Shown: one piece after another, positions 21,977 through 33,400 of the stretch
How positions within the stretch are numbered: the first letter of the stretch is position 1
Layout: every line of letters begins with the position of its first letter
DNA from: Chaetoderma sp. LZ-2023a
Lineage: Eukaryota; Mollusca; Caudofoveata; Chaetodermatida; Chaetodermatidae
NCBI GenBank assembly: GCA_034401795.1
Contig: CM067366.1
Span: forward strand, 73,579,087 to 73,643,086
Direction: 5' to 3'
DNA: 64,000 bases
Made by a program: the position numbers and the translations under genes
The notes under the pieces: generated by a model
What the model saw: the letters and a program-made list of their open reading frames with translations, nothing else
The model's database searches: none
What the model was told of the DNA's origin: nothing

Positions 21977-22171
21977 TGTAGTAACTTAACTACGTATAAA
22001 AGGTTACTCACCCAACAGAGGTCTTGAATCGGCCAGTGGAACCAGCGGCAGATGTGCACGGTTCAGGTTCCAAGGTACGACTGCCGGGCGTCCGTAGAAA
22101 CGGCGGGAATCAGCTAGCCCGGCAGCCGCGAAACCCGAACTGCGGAATTGCGGGATACCGCCAGCACCACA
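21977..22171. repeat. LTR copy 1 (195 bp)
   Basis: Starts TGTAGTAACTTAACTACG and ends GCCAGCACCACA (5'-TG...CA-3'). It holds a TATAAAAGG box at about 21994, unusually close to the left edge. The rest is GC-rich with TCGGCCAGTGGAACC and GGTTCAGGTTCC. The immediate internal flank is CTCTCCCCCG. Confidence 0.85.
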
Positions 22172-23439
22172 CTCTCCCCCGTTTATAAAAACATGCTTGT
22201 TTAATTAAAAATCTTATCTTTTAATTAAAAATCTTATCTAAAAATCTACTCTTTTAAAAATCTGCACACCATAAAAACACACAGGCATTGACGCGCAACT
22301 GCTAAAGGTAGCATCAGAAATTGCCAATTAAAAAAATATAGGTGTCGATCCATCTAGAAGGAAGGAGCGGTTAATAATAAAACAGATGGATCGATCAACA
22401 GCTGCCGGACGAGGGCCAGCGTCACAGATTTAAAAATAGCATAGCATCCTAACTAAAATTAAGGACAGTGGTTTTCCACCACCGCAGAAAACTGACAGAA
22501 TTGACAGAATTGCCGAATTGATAAAGAAGTAATAAAAATAATCTCACATGAATTTAGTTGGAGTGTTATCTGAAATTAACTTATGTGAGATTCGAGGAAA
22601 CTTATGAATATTGCAAATTTTTTAATTTAGTGAATATTTTTAACCTTAACATTTATGATATACCTCTTATATAATTGAAACGGATCTGAATCCACAAATT
22701 TAGGAAATCCGGAAAACCACTATCCCTATCACAATAAAGATATCTGAATGAAGCTAAGCGGAACGGATAATACAGCAGAAGAAAGAAACATATGAATTTG
22801 CGCTATGACTAACGCGCCAATTACTTCGCGCATTATGGAATGGTAAGCGCAAGAAATGCATCTGTACGATTTATGCAGTCTTTGCTCAATGCATATTATA
22901 AATATGCTGTCATATGCAAGACTTCTGCATTATAGAGTAATGCACATTATAAATATGCCTGAGTTATGCATTATAGAGTAATAATGCATCATTGCATCAG
23001 TTTAACATGTAATTGCTACACGTTTAATAAATGAAATACCTAGGTATGGCAATATATAATATGTTGGCCTAATATAAAATATCTGAACTGACCTATGTAG
23101 AATTAATATACCTGGGCTATCCTATAAAATATCTGTGCTGACCTACTAAAACTACATATAATATATTTGAGCTACCCTATAAAATATCTGAGCTGACAAA
23201 TGTAGAACTGGCATTAAATAGCTAACCTATACAGGATTTCACTATACATAAATGAGTTTGCATCATAACATATGATGCATATACTTATAAAAGCGTGTAC
23301 ATGGATTTAATCCATATACACATAAACAGAGAACATTATTATGACCACACGTCATGACGGACAATAAATACAGTTAACAATACAATGCGTATGGTTAATG
23401 TGTAACAATTTACACATCATTTGACAACACATATTTGTA

Positions 23440-23748
23440 ATGTGTAATCAAGAAATGCGTAAATATAACCACGCATTACTACGCGCAATTATTCACGCGT
23501 CATTTGAAAAACGCGTAATTATAATAACGCGTTCTGTGAGTCATACAGCGATGGACCCCTGTTGGTTTTTTGGTATCTCAAGGAGTATTATTGCTGAAAA
23601 AAGCCACTATGTGCTTATGTGTCCAACTAATTTAGTTTCCCAAAAACTTACAAAGAATAGAATATCACGATTTTGCTGTTGCAGATTGTTTAATAACTGT
23701 TCAAAATTACTATTAAACAGCCGAAACTACAACTATGATTATTATTAA
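23440..23748 (+). other. 102-codon ORF in internal region, copy 1 (doubtful)
   Basis: Identical to the ORF at 26980-27288. It has six or seven Cys in total, is Ser/Arg/Asn-rich, and has no known domain. A run of ACGCGT-rich bases precedes it. No homologue is recognised and both copies are young, so openness alone is weak evidence. Confidence 0.15.
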
Positions 23749-24020
23749 CGGAAAATAATGTTAACGATTGATAGCGGTTTCTAGACAAGTTGAATGTCTT
23801 CAGTGTCATGCAGAATCTTAAAATTTGAAGCATTAGTTTCAGATTATCGTTTTAATTACATCAATCTCATAATACTGAACATGAGGATAATATTTGCAGG
23901 AAGATAAGTAGAATGTGCAAAATCTGATGGATTATAACTGGATATTGACTCCGACTTGTGTGATTTTGTAGTTGGTCATCTCTGACATGACAAGTCATGA
24001 TGATGTTCATGCACTAATGA

Positions 24021-24195
24021 GATGTGTAATGCATTCCCCTCGGACCTGACACCTCATGCGCCTAGGGGAGTGAAGCTGAAAGTGCTTGTGAATTGGTCGA
24101 TGGTCATCTCCTCGGACATGACACCTCATGCGCTTAGATGTGTAATGCATTCCCCTCGGACCTGACACCTCATGCGCCTAGGGGAGTGATGCTGG
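24021..24195. repeat. Internal direct repeat with CCCCT..AGGGG hairpin (copy in each unit)
   Basis: GATGTGTAATGCATTCCCCT followed by CGGACCTGACACCTCATGCG and CCTAGGGGAGTGA occurs at 24021 and again at 24137, with a shorter related piece between. The CCCCT and AGGGG ends can pair. The same arrangement is at 27561-27735 in the second unit. Confidence 0.7.
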
Positions 24196-25516
24196 TAAAA
24201 CAGAGTCAATATCCAGGTCATCTGCTGTTGCTGAATTAGGCAGCAATGACCTGCAGTCAAATTAGTTTCAAAATATTCAACAGCTCACCTGTATAGTCAC
24301 CTTGAAATTTAGTCTGGGAAATTATGTTTTAAGGCGTTAAAATCAATTCCAATGTGCATACAAAGTGGGAAGAATTTAGCTACGAATTGGCAAGGCATAT
24401 AGCTAGAAATGGATCCGTGAATTAACAACATCATCTAGATCATCTGGTCAGGAATAGTTATTTGGCATCACCTAATGAGCATAACCACGATTATCCCAAT
24501 TTCTTCCCACCCGATAAGAACATATATATGCCCAGGATCTATTGTGCCAAGACAAAAAGAGCAGCCCTACCAATCCTAGTATACTGCACCATACTAGAAC
24601 CTGGTCATCGGCAAAGGCTAATTCTATGATCATCACCACCACCTCCACCATTTTTTAAATGAAGAGGGCGGCTACATGTTCACAGTAGTTGTAATAAATA
24701 TAATAAATAAATAGCCTTGACAATAATTCTTGAATGTTCAGCACATGAAATTGATGAAATTAGACAAGTGTAGATTCGCTCACTACATAGGGAACACTGA
24801 AAGCATTCAACTGACATCATGATCAGAAAAATTGCTGGATTTCTTGACTGATCGGAATTGTTACAGTAACAGTTACAGATTGCAATGGGGCTATATCCCT
24901 ATTCTCACCCCTCATGAAGTGGTAACTCGCATTTATTTCTTTTATTTAATTATTAATATTACCGCTTTCTTCGTATGGCGAAAAAACCCACCGTATTATA
25001 GCCTTACTTATTAAAATGTTGTAGACGTTGAAAACATAGATAATTTAAAATTGCAGTGTTTTAACCAGATTTTGTAGCAATCCGAAATCCCATAGACATA
25101 GTCAACCTATGGGAGGGGTTAGAATCAAGACATAGCCTCTAAGCCTGCAATGGTATATAAATATACCACAAGGATTTCAAGATAGATATAAAAGTTGTAG
25201 GACTGACGAGTGCCAAATAATTGGAAAATGTCAAAGCAAATACCACGAAAATAGATCAGAAATTAAAAATGAAGTTAAAATCAACTTAATTTGATTTAAA
25301 ATCTTTAAAATAGTCTTACCTACCAGGACATGATAAAAATGTGATCTAATTTTCCCCGTTGTGAAAAGTTCAAAATGGAGGACAATTTGCGCCATTCGAG
25401 TAATAGTCGAGTAGCCCACGTCCTTCTCGAGAATTAAGCAGCAAAATCGTGAATAGAATTTAGAAATAACTAATAACAATTTTTAATTTAGGGCCCAAAG
25501 TACTCCTGACACCATT

Positions 25517-25711
25517 TGTAGTAACTTAACTACGTATAAAAGGTTACTCACCCAACAGAGGTCTTGAATCGGCCAGTGGAACCAGCGGCAGATGTGCACG
25601 GTTCAGGTTCCAAGGTACGACTGCCGGGCGTCCGTAGAAACGGCGGGAATCAGCTAGCCCGGCAGCCGCGAAACCCGAACTGCGGAATTGCGGGATACCG
25701 CCAGCACCACA
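25517..25711. repeat. LTR copy 2 (shared middle LTR)
   Basis: Identical by eye to LTR copy 1. It serves as right LTR of unit 1 and left LTR of unit 2. Confidence 0.85.
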
Positions 25712-28700
25712 CTCTCCCCCGTTTATAAAAACATGCTTGTTTAATTAAAAATCTTATCTTTTAATTAAAAATCTTATCTAAAAATCTACTCTTTTAAAAA
25801 TCTGCACACCATAAAAACACACAGGCATTGACGCGCAACTGCTAAAGGTAGCATCAGAAATTGCCAATTAAAAAAATATAGGTGTCGATCCATCTAGAAG
25901 GAAGGAGCGGTTAATAATAAAACAGATGGATCGATCAACAGCTGCCGGACGAGGGCCAGCGTCACAGATTTAAAAATAGCATAGCATCCTAACTAAAATT
26001 AAGGACAGTGGTTTTCCACCACCGCAGAAAACTGACAGAATTGACAGAATTGCCGAATTGATAAAGAAGTAATAAAAATAATCTCACATGAATTTAGTTG
26101 GAGTGTTATCTGAAATTAACTTATGTGAGATTCGAGGAAACTTATGAATATTGCAAATTTTTTAATTTAGTGAATATTTTTAACCTTAACATTTATGATA
26201 TACCTCTTATATAATTGAAACGGATCTGAATCCACAAATTTAGGAAATCCGGAAAACCACTATCCCTATCACAATAAAGATATCTGAATGAAGCTAAGCG
26301 GAACGGATAATACAGCAGAAGAAAGAAACATATGAATTTGCGCTATGACTAACGCGCCAATTACTTCGCGCATTATGGAATGGTAAGCGCAAGAAATGCA
26401 TCTGTACGATTTATGCAGTCTTTGCTCAATGCATATTATAAATATGCTGTCATATGCAAGACTTCTGCATTATAGAGTAATGCACATTATAAATATGCCT
26501 GAGTTATGCATTATAGAGTAATAATGCATCATTGCATCAGTTTAACATGTAATTGCTACACGTTTAATAAATGAAATACCTAGGTATGGCAATATATAAT
26601 ATGTTGGCCTAATATAAAATATCTGAACTGACCTATGTAGAATTAATATACCTGGGCTATCCTATAAAATATCTGTGCTGACCTACTAAAACTACATATA
26701 ATATATTTGAGCTACCCTATAAAATATCTGAGCTGACAAATGTAGAACTGGCATTAAATAGCTAACCTATACAGGATTTCACTATACATAAATGAGTTTG
26801 CATCATAACATATGATGCATATACTTATAAAAGCGTGTACATGGATTTAATCCATATACACATAAACAGAGAACATTATTATGACCACACGTCATGACGG
26901 ACAATAAATACAGTTAACAATACAATGCGTATGGTTAATGTGTAACAATTTACACATCATTTGACAACACATATTTGTAATGTGTAATCAAGAAATGCGT
27001 AAATATAACCACGCATTACTACGCGCAATTATTCACGCGTCATTTGAAAAACGCGTAATTATAATAACGCGTTCTGTGAGTCATACAGCGATGGACCCCT
27101 GTTGGTTTTTTGGTATCTCAAGGAGTATTATTGCTGAAAAAAGCCACTATGTGCTTATGTGTCCAACTAATTTAGTTTCCCAAAAACTTACAAAGAATAG
27201 AATATCACGATTTTGCTGTTGCAGATTGTTTAATAACTGTTCAAAATTACTATTAAACAGCCGAAACTACAACTATGATTATTATTAACGGAAAATAATG
27301 TTAACGATTGATAGCGGTTTCTAGACAAGTTGAATGTCTTCAGTGTCATGCAGAATCTTAAAATTTGAAGCATTAGTTTCAGATTATCGTTTTAATTACA
27401 TCAATCTCATAATACTGAACATGAGGATAATATTTGCAGGAAGATAAGTAGAATGTGCAAAATCTGATGGATTATAACTGGATATTGACTCCGACTTGTG
27501 TGATTTTGTAGTTGGTCATCTCTGACATGACAAGTCATGATGATGTTCATGCACTAATGAGATGTGTAATGCATTCCCCTCGGACCTGACACCTCATGCG
27601 CCTAGGGGAGTGAAGCTGAAAGTGCTTGTGAATTGGTCGATGGTCATCTCCTCGGACATGACACCTCATGCGCTTAGATGTGTAATGCATTCCCCTCGGA
27701 CCTGACACCTCATGCGCCTAGGGGAGTGATGCTGGTAAAACAGAGTCAATATCCAGGTCATCTGCTGTTGCTGAATTAGGCAGCAATGACCTGCAGTCAA
27801 ATTAGTTTCAAAATATTCAACAGCTCACCTGTATAGTCACCTTGAAATTTAGTCTGGGAAATTATGTTTTAAGGCGTTAAAATCAATTCCAATGTGCATA
27901 CAAAGTGGGAAGAATTTAGCTACGAATTGGCAAGGCATATAGCTAGAAATGGATCCGTGAATTAACAACATCATCTAGATCATCTGGTCAGGAATAGTTA
28001 TTTGGCATCACCTAATGAGCATAACCACAATTATCCCAATTTCTTCCCACCCGATAAGAACATATATATGCCCAGGATCTATTGTGCCAAGACAAAAAGA
28101 GCAGCCCTACCAATCCTAGTATACTGCACCATACTAGAACCTGGTCATCGGCAAAGGCTAATTCTATGATCATCACCACCACCTCCACCATTTTTTAAAT
28201 GAAGAGGGCGGCTACATGTTCACAGTAGTTGTAATAAATATAATAAATAAATAGCCTTGACAATAATTCTTGAATGTTCAGCACATGAAATTGATGAAAT
28301 TAGACAAGTGTAGATTCGCTCACTACATAGGGAACACTGAAAGCATTCAACTGACATCATGATCAGAAAAATTGCTGGATTTCTTGACTGATCGGAATTG
28401 TTACAGTAACAGTTACAGATTGCAATGGGGCTATATCCCTATTCTCACCCCTCATGAAGTGGTAACTCGCATTTATTTCTTTTATTTAATTATTAATATT
28501 ACCGCTTTCTTCGTATGGCGAAAAAACCCACCATATTATAGCCTTACTTATTAAAATGTTGTAGACGTTGAAAACATAGATAATTTAAAATTGCAGTGTT
28601 TTAACCAGATTTTGTAGCAATCCGAAATCCCATAGACATAGTCAACCTATGGGAGGGGTTAGAATCAAGACATAGCCTCTAAGCCTGCAATGGTATATAA

Positions 28701-29056
28701 ATATACCACAAGGATTTCAAGATAGATATAAAAGTTGTAGGACTGACGAGTGCCAAATAATTGGAAAATGTCAAAGCAAATACCACGAAAATAGATCAGA
28801 AATTAAAAATGAAGTTAAAATCAACTTAATTTGATTTAAAATCTTTAAAATAGTCTTACCTACCAGGACATGATAAAAATGTGATCTAATTTTCCCCGTT
28901 GTGAAAAGTTCAAAATGGAGGACAATTTGCGCCATTCGAGTAATAGTCGAGTAGCCCACGTCCTTCTCGAGAATTAAGCAGCAAAATCGTGAATAGAATT
29001 TAGAAATAACTAATAACAATTTTTAATTTAGGGCCCAAAGTACTCCTGACACCATT

Positions 29057-29251
29057 TGTAGTAACTTAACTACGTATAAAAGGTTACTCACCCAACAGAG
29101 GTCTTGAATCGGCCAGTGGAACCAGCGGCAGATGTGCACGGTTCAGGTTCCAAGGTACGACTGCCGGGCGTCCGTAGAAACGGCGGGAATCAGCTAGCCC
29201 GGCAGCCGCGAAACCCGAACTGCGGAATTGCGGGATACCGCCAGCACCACA
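29057..29251. repeat. LTR copy 3
   Basis: Identical by eye to copies 1 and 2. It is followed by the AGTG target duplication and the remainder of the family B hairpin repeat. Confidence 0.85.
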
Positions 29252-29743
29252 AGTGTTAAAGAGTTAATTTGCTTTAGAAATGTCCATTTCCAGTCCAAGC
29301 CAAGAGACAATTAGACAATTTTTTCAAGTTTATGACTGAAATCACTGGCTTGATAATCAGTATTTCCATTGATCGATTAGTGATCGATTAAAAAAGTGTT
29401 CTTGGACATTCACCAAACAAACAAAAGTTCAGATTTTCTTGATAATTCATAGCCAGTAAACGGTTAATCCTGTGATCTCTAAGCACTATTCTGGAGGGGC
29501 TGATTATAGTTTCAAGTGTCTGTTTGTTACATTTCCAACATGGCTTATTGAACTACAGCATCGATCTCAAAGTTGTGTCTCATGGACATCCCATGTGCTG
29601 TGTTTCTCATGGCATCTATAGGCCACAACAGCTTCCAGTCAAAATAACTTCAAAATATTCAACAGTTTGTGTATGGTGCCTTGAAAATGAGATATGGGGA
29701 ATTCATCAGTGAAAGGGTTAATATTTCTGCTTGTTATTTACAG

Positions 29744-30449
29744 GATAAGGCAAGCTAACTGAAGTACAATAATGGAGGCTGGCAATTTACGAGCCCAGGA
29801 ACATGATCGACCAGCACGACCACCGCCGCCACGAACAGCGGATAATACTGCAACATCAACTGTGTATGATAGACTAAAGCAGCACCATGAGGCTGCATTC
29901 GCTTATATTGATGAGGCATTAACCTGGGATGAATCAGGCAGTGCTCAGCAGGCTTTAGCATTATATAACAAAGCGTCTATTGAGGTGAAGGCAGGATTAG
30001 AAATAAACATAGAGGAACAATGGGATTTTTCAGAAGATAGAAAACAAAAAGCAGTCAGCATACAACAAAGACTAACAAAAGCAAAACTTCAAATCGAGTC
30101 ACGGTTAGATAATTTGCGTCATCCCCAACCTATTGTAGCGAATGGAAGTGTTGGTTTACAAATGGATGTTGATGACCCTCCTCCGTCATATGAGGAAAGT
30201 ATTGCGTCAAGTCATGTCTCTGATATGGACATTGGAGACAGTATTCTAGGCGACGATACCGCGTCTTTAGGGCCCATAGCGGCAGATGCAGAAGAACTAT
30301 TTACCATCAGTGATGGTGTTCAGATATTCTTCATCACTCCTGAAGGCTATGTCAGTGCCCCATCATACCCTACTTCACTAAAGCTATGCAAATTCATGAG
30401 AGAGAATGAATTGAGTCGACAGCAAAACAGACCCCCTGCATTTCTACAG
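29744..30449 (+). CDS. SPART: Spartin first coding exon (MIT domain)
   Basis: An acceptor (TTATTTACAG) ends at 29743, then a short 5' UTR and ATG at 29772, giving 226 codons to the donor CAG|GTAAAG at 30449/30450. An upstream non-coding exon is implied but not found. The frame continues open past the donor to 30515, but conservation with spartin moves to the next exon. It contains the MIT domain, the PPxY motif and the VSAPSYP segment. Confidence 0.93.
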
Positions 30450-33400
30450 GTAAAGGTTGTTGAGAGTAATCTTACTGTAATTCCTACATGTATTAGAGTA
30501 ATGCCACAAGATTAATTATACTAGCATAATTCTCTTAAAACCAATAATGATCCAGAATGCTCATTGAACGTTTGTTTACAGGCCAAGAGAAGTTTATTTT
30601 AAAATCTTAACCACTGGAATGAATGGCTGATTTATTGACCGAGCTTGTCCTACAGCCATTAATTAACCATTTAACACACTCATATCAGCCAAATATGGCT
30701 CCTGCAGTGGTCTTGGGAAATGTCCACTTGCAGACCAAGTGAAGACTATTTTTGAACATTTACTAATGGAGTGACTGGATCGATAACCGAGCTAGTCATT
30801 CCAGTCGTAAATTTTCAAATATAGTCTTCTCTTGGTCTGAAAATGGACATTTTGAATGAGAAAATTAAAATTTTCTTGAAGAAATGCGAGGGTTAAAGGG
30901 ATAATTTCCACCCTTCATTGGTAAGTCAAGAAAGTTTAATCTGTTTATTAACACTAGTGCTCACAGACACGAACCAACAAATTCTGTATAATGTACGGAT
31001 TATTCTGGCGAATATATTGAAACTGATTTCACTGGGAACAGTTGTTGCCTATTTTCAGTCAAATTACTTTCAAAATATTCATCCCCTTTCCAGTATAAAT
31101 TGTCTTGAAATTTAGACACTGGAATTTCAAAGCCTAAATCGGTTAGCGTGTGTTATTCACACAATTCTCACTGAAAGGTTAATAATTTAACTACGGTCTA
31201 CCGGTATAATCTATGTGTTTAGTTAAACTTAAGTTTATCTGCTTTGAACTGGGTACTAAGTAATAAATCTATGTTTATTTTCTTAACAATTTTATCAGGT
31301 GGGAAGCTGGTATTACCCCCTTGTTCCTGGTGTTTCGCCTGCATTACATACTAGCTATGGTGGATACATATTCCCAGATACAGCAGCACAAGCATCAAGC
31401 CCTGGTCAGTAAATCTGAGCAATTTAAACCTTGAAATTCCACTGCCTCAAGTTCATGGGAACTATACAGGAGAGGTGTAGAATATTTTGAAAATAATTTA
31501 ACGGAAGCTTTGCTGGCATTAGCAGCAATATCTGTCACTTAAGATGGTTACAGAATATTCATTACAGAAGTTGTCATTTCTGGTCTGTATGGGTTAACCC
31601 TTTAACACTCATATCAGGCAAAATTGGCTTCTGGAGTGTTCTTGAGTAGTGTCCATTTGCAGACCAAGTGGACTATTTTTTAACATTTACCATTGGAATA
31701 ACTGGCTCGATAACCGAGCCAGTCGTTCCAATGGTAAAATTTTCAAAAATAGTCTTCTCTTGGTCTGCAAGTGGATATTTTATGAGAAATCTTCTTGAAC
31801 AAATTTAAGGATTAAAGGGTTAAGACTCCATGTTGGAAGCAGATTCATCAGCTTACAGCACAACTCAGAAATAACTAAATAAATCATAATGTTGAATATT
31901 TTAAACTATTCATGAGCTGTATTGTAGGGATCTCTACCTGTATCTTTCAGGGTTAATAAATAATAGGTTATTATGCCCCTACCCACCCCCCCCCCCCCCA
32001 TATAAATATAATGGGGGTGGGGTGATATATAGCGTTTGCTTTGCCAATCCGTCTGTCTGTTAAGGCTTTCATTTCTGGATGATAACTCAAGTTCTGTTGA
32101 AGGGATCATTACCAATCTGGCATGGGAGCTTTTTCCTTGGTGGTCGGAGGAACCCTATCGATTTTGTGGTCAACAGTAAAGGTCACTGTAACCTAATTAA
32201 TGACGTAATATTGCGTTTCCGGACCGTTAGGCATCTGGCTTGGGAGATTTTTCATCAGCTTACAGCACAACTCAGAAATAGCTTTGCATGGTTCCAAAAC
32301 AAAATAAATCATAATGTTGAATATTTTAAACTATTCATGCGGTGTGTTGTAGGGATCTCTACCTTTTCACATCAAGAGTATACTTACCTCCCTAATACTT
32401 TTGATATTGCTAAATATCGGCTTTCACTCAATAAAACACTCAGATTAAAAACAGTTAGGTGCCCCTACTGGGCAGGGAGTCAGAGGTAGTCCGGCGGATG
32501 CTCGCCCCACCACCGCGCATGCGCCGACTACTACTTCCTCTTTGCTCATTTATTGGCAAAGGGTTACATGCGGTTTTGTGTTCTCTATACTTTTCTGCGC
32601 GTTACCTTGTTTTTTACTCACATTTGACGATTCTTGTACGGTGGAAGCATGTCGGAAAGGGAGGATTCGCCTTTAGAAGGAGCGGGATCTCTTTATCAGG
32701 TGAATTCTTTGATATGCTAGCGTGTTTTGTCCCGGTTTAATGTATTTCCGGGACTCGCGCTTACCGTGATTAGCGCCTGATTATGTTGGTTTTTTACAAC
32801 ATGGTGCTTCATATGTCTCATTTCTCTTTGTGTTTTGTCCACAGGTATCGCATAGACGCTTTGATGGACTTCTCGGCACAAGAGGATATGTTTTCTCTCC
32901 ACCACGGTTCCATTTCCTACTAATACTGTTGGGTTATCTAACCAAAAAATCTATGTTCAGTGAGTTGGAGGCCTGTTATAAAGGTCTTCTCACTTTGCCC
33001 TCTTGCTCCAATTCCTTCCCCTTAGGTGGAGAGAATGTAGAGGCGTACTATGGTGGAGTTCTCCGGTTCATCACGTTGGATGGTTTGTCTATACAAGGGT
33101 CAGGTATCTAATTATTGATAAACAAAAGGGGAGATAATTTCCTTTTTTGCCAATGCTAGAATTGGAAGGAGTTATCTCTGTATATCTGATTGTTGTGTAC
33201 TCGAAATGCCAATTCAACGGAAATGTTCCGGTTACTTATACAATTCGTTCTTGCACTTGGTGCTTGTTGCGGATCGATTAATTTGGTCACGAGAGTGATG
33301 ACGTCATAATCGGCCTTGGCCTTTTATTAACAATTAACGTTTTGTCCATGGCTGGTTCTTCTTGATTTCCGATCTTGATGATCCTGTCCCTCTCTTTTTA

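Larger units (their letters stand above)
21977..29251. mobile_element. Non-coding LTR element in LTR-int-LTR-int-LTR tandem form
   Basis: Three copies of a 195-bp repeat (21977, 25517, 29057) starting TGTAGTAAC and ending CACCACA enclose two copies of a 3345-bp internal region, giving an exact period of 3540 bp. A 4-bp AGTG duplication flanks the whole (21973-21976 and 29252-29255). Between the two units I noticed only two substitutions (24489 vs 28029; 24993 vs 28533). The longest ORF is 102 codons, with no gag or pol, so this is a non-autonomous (LARD-like) element. No TGG-type tRNA primer site follows the first LTR and no clear polypurine tract precedes the next, so its mobilising partner is unknown. 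Orientation is not decided. Confidence 0.8.

Noticed and set aside
21977..22171. Possible tRNA-derived promoter boxes in the LTR (TCGGCCAGTGG and GGTTCAGGTTCC)
   Set aside because: The A-like box lacks the leading TGG and the B-like box has one base too many compared with GGTTCRANNCC; no tRNA fold is seen.
23440..23748. 102-codon ORF duplicated at 26980 as a candidate gene
   Set aside because: Identity of the two copies follows from the recent duplication; no domain, biased codon content or start context supports it.
30450..30515. Extension of spartin coding exon 1 to the stop at 30515
   Set aside because: A good donor CAG|GTAAAG lies at 30449 and the conserved protein continues at 31299; the extension text is not spartin-like.
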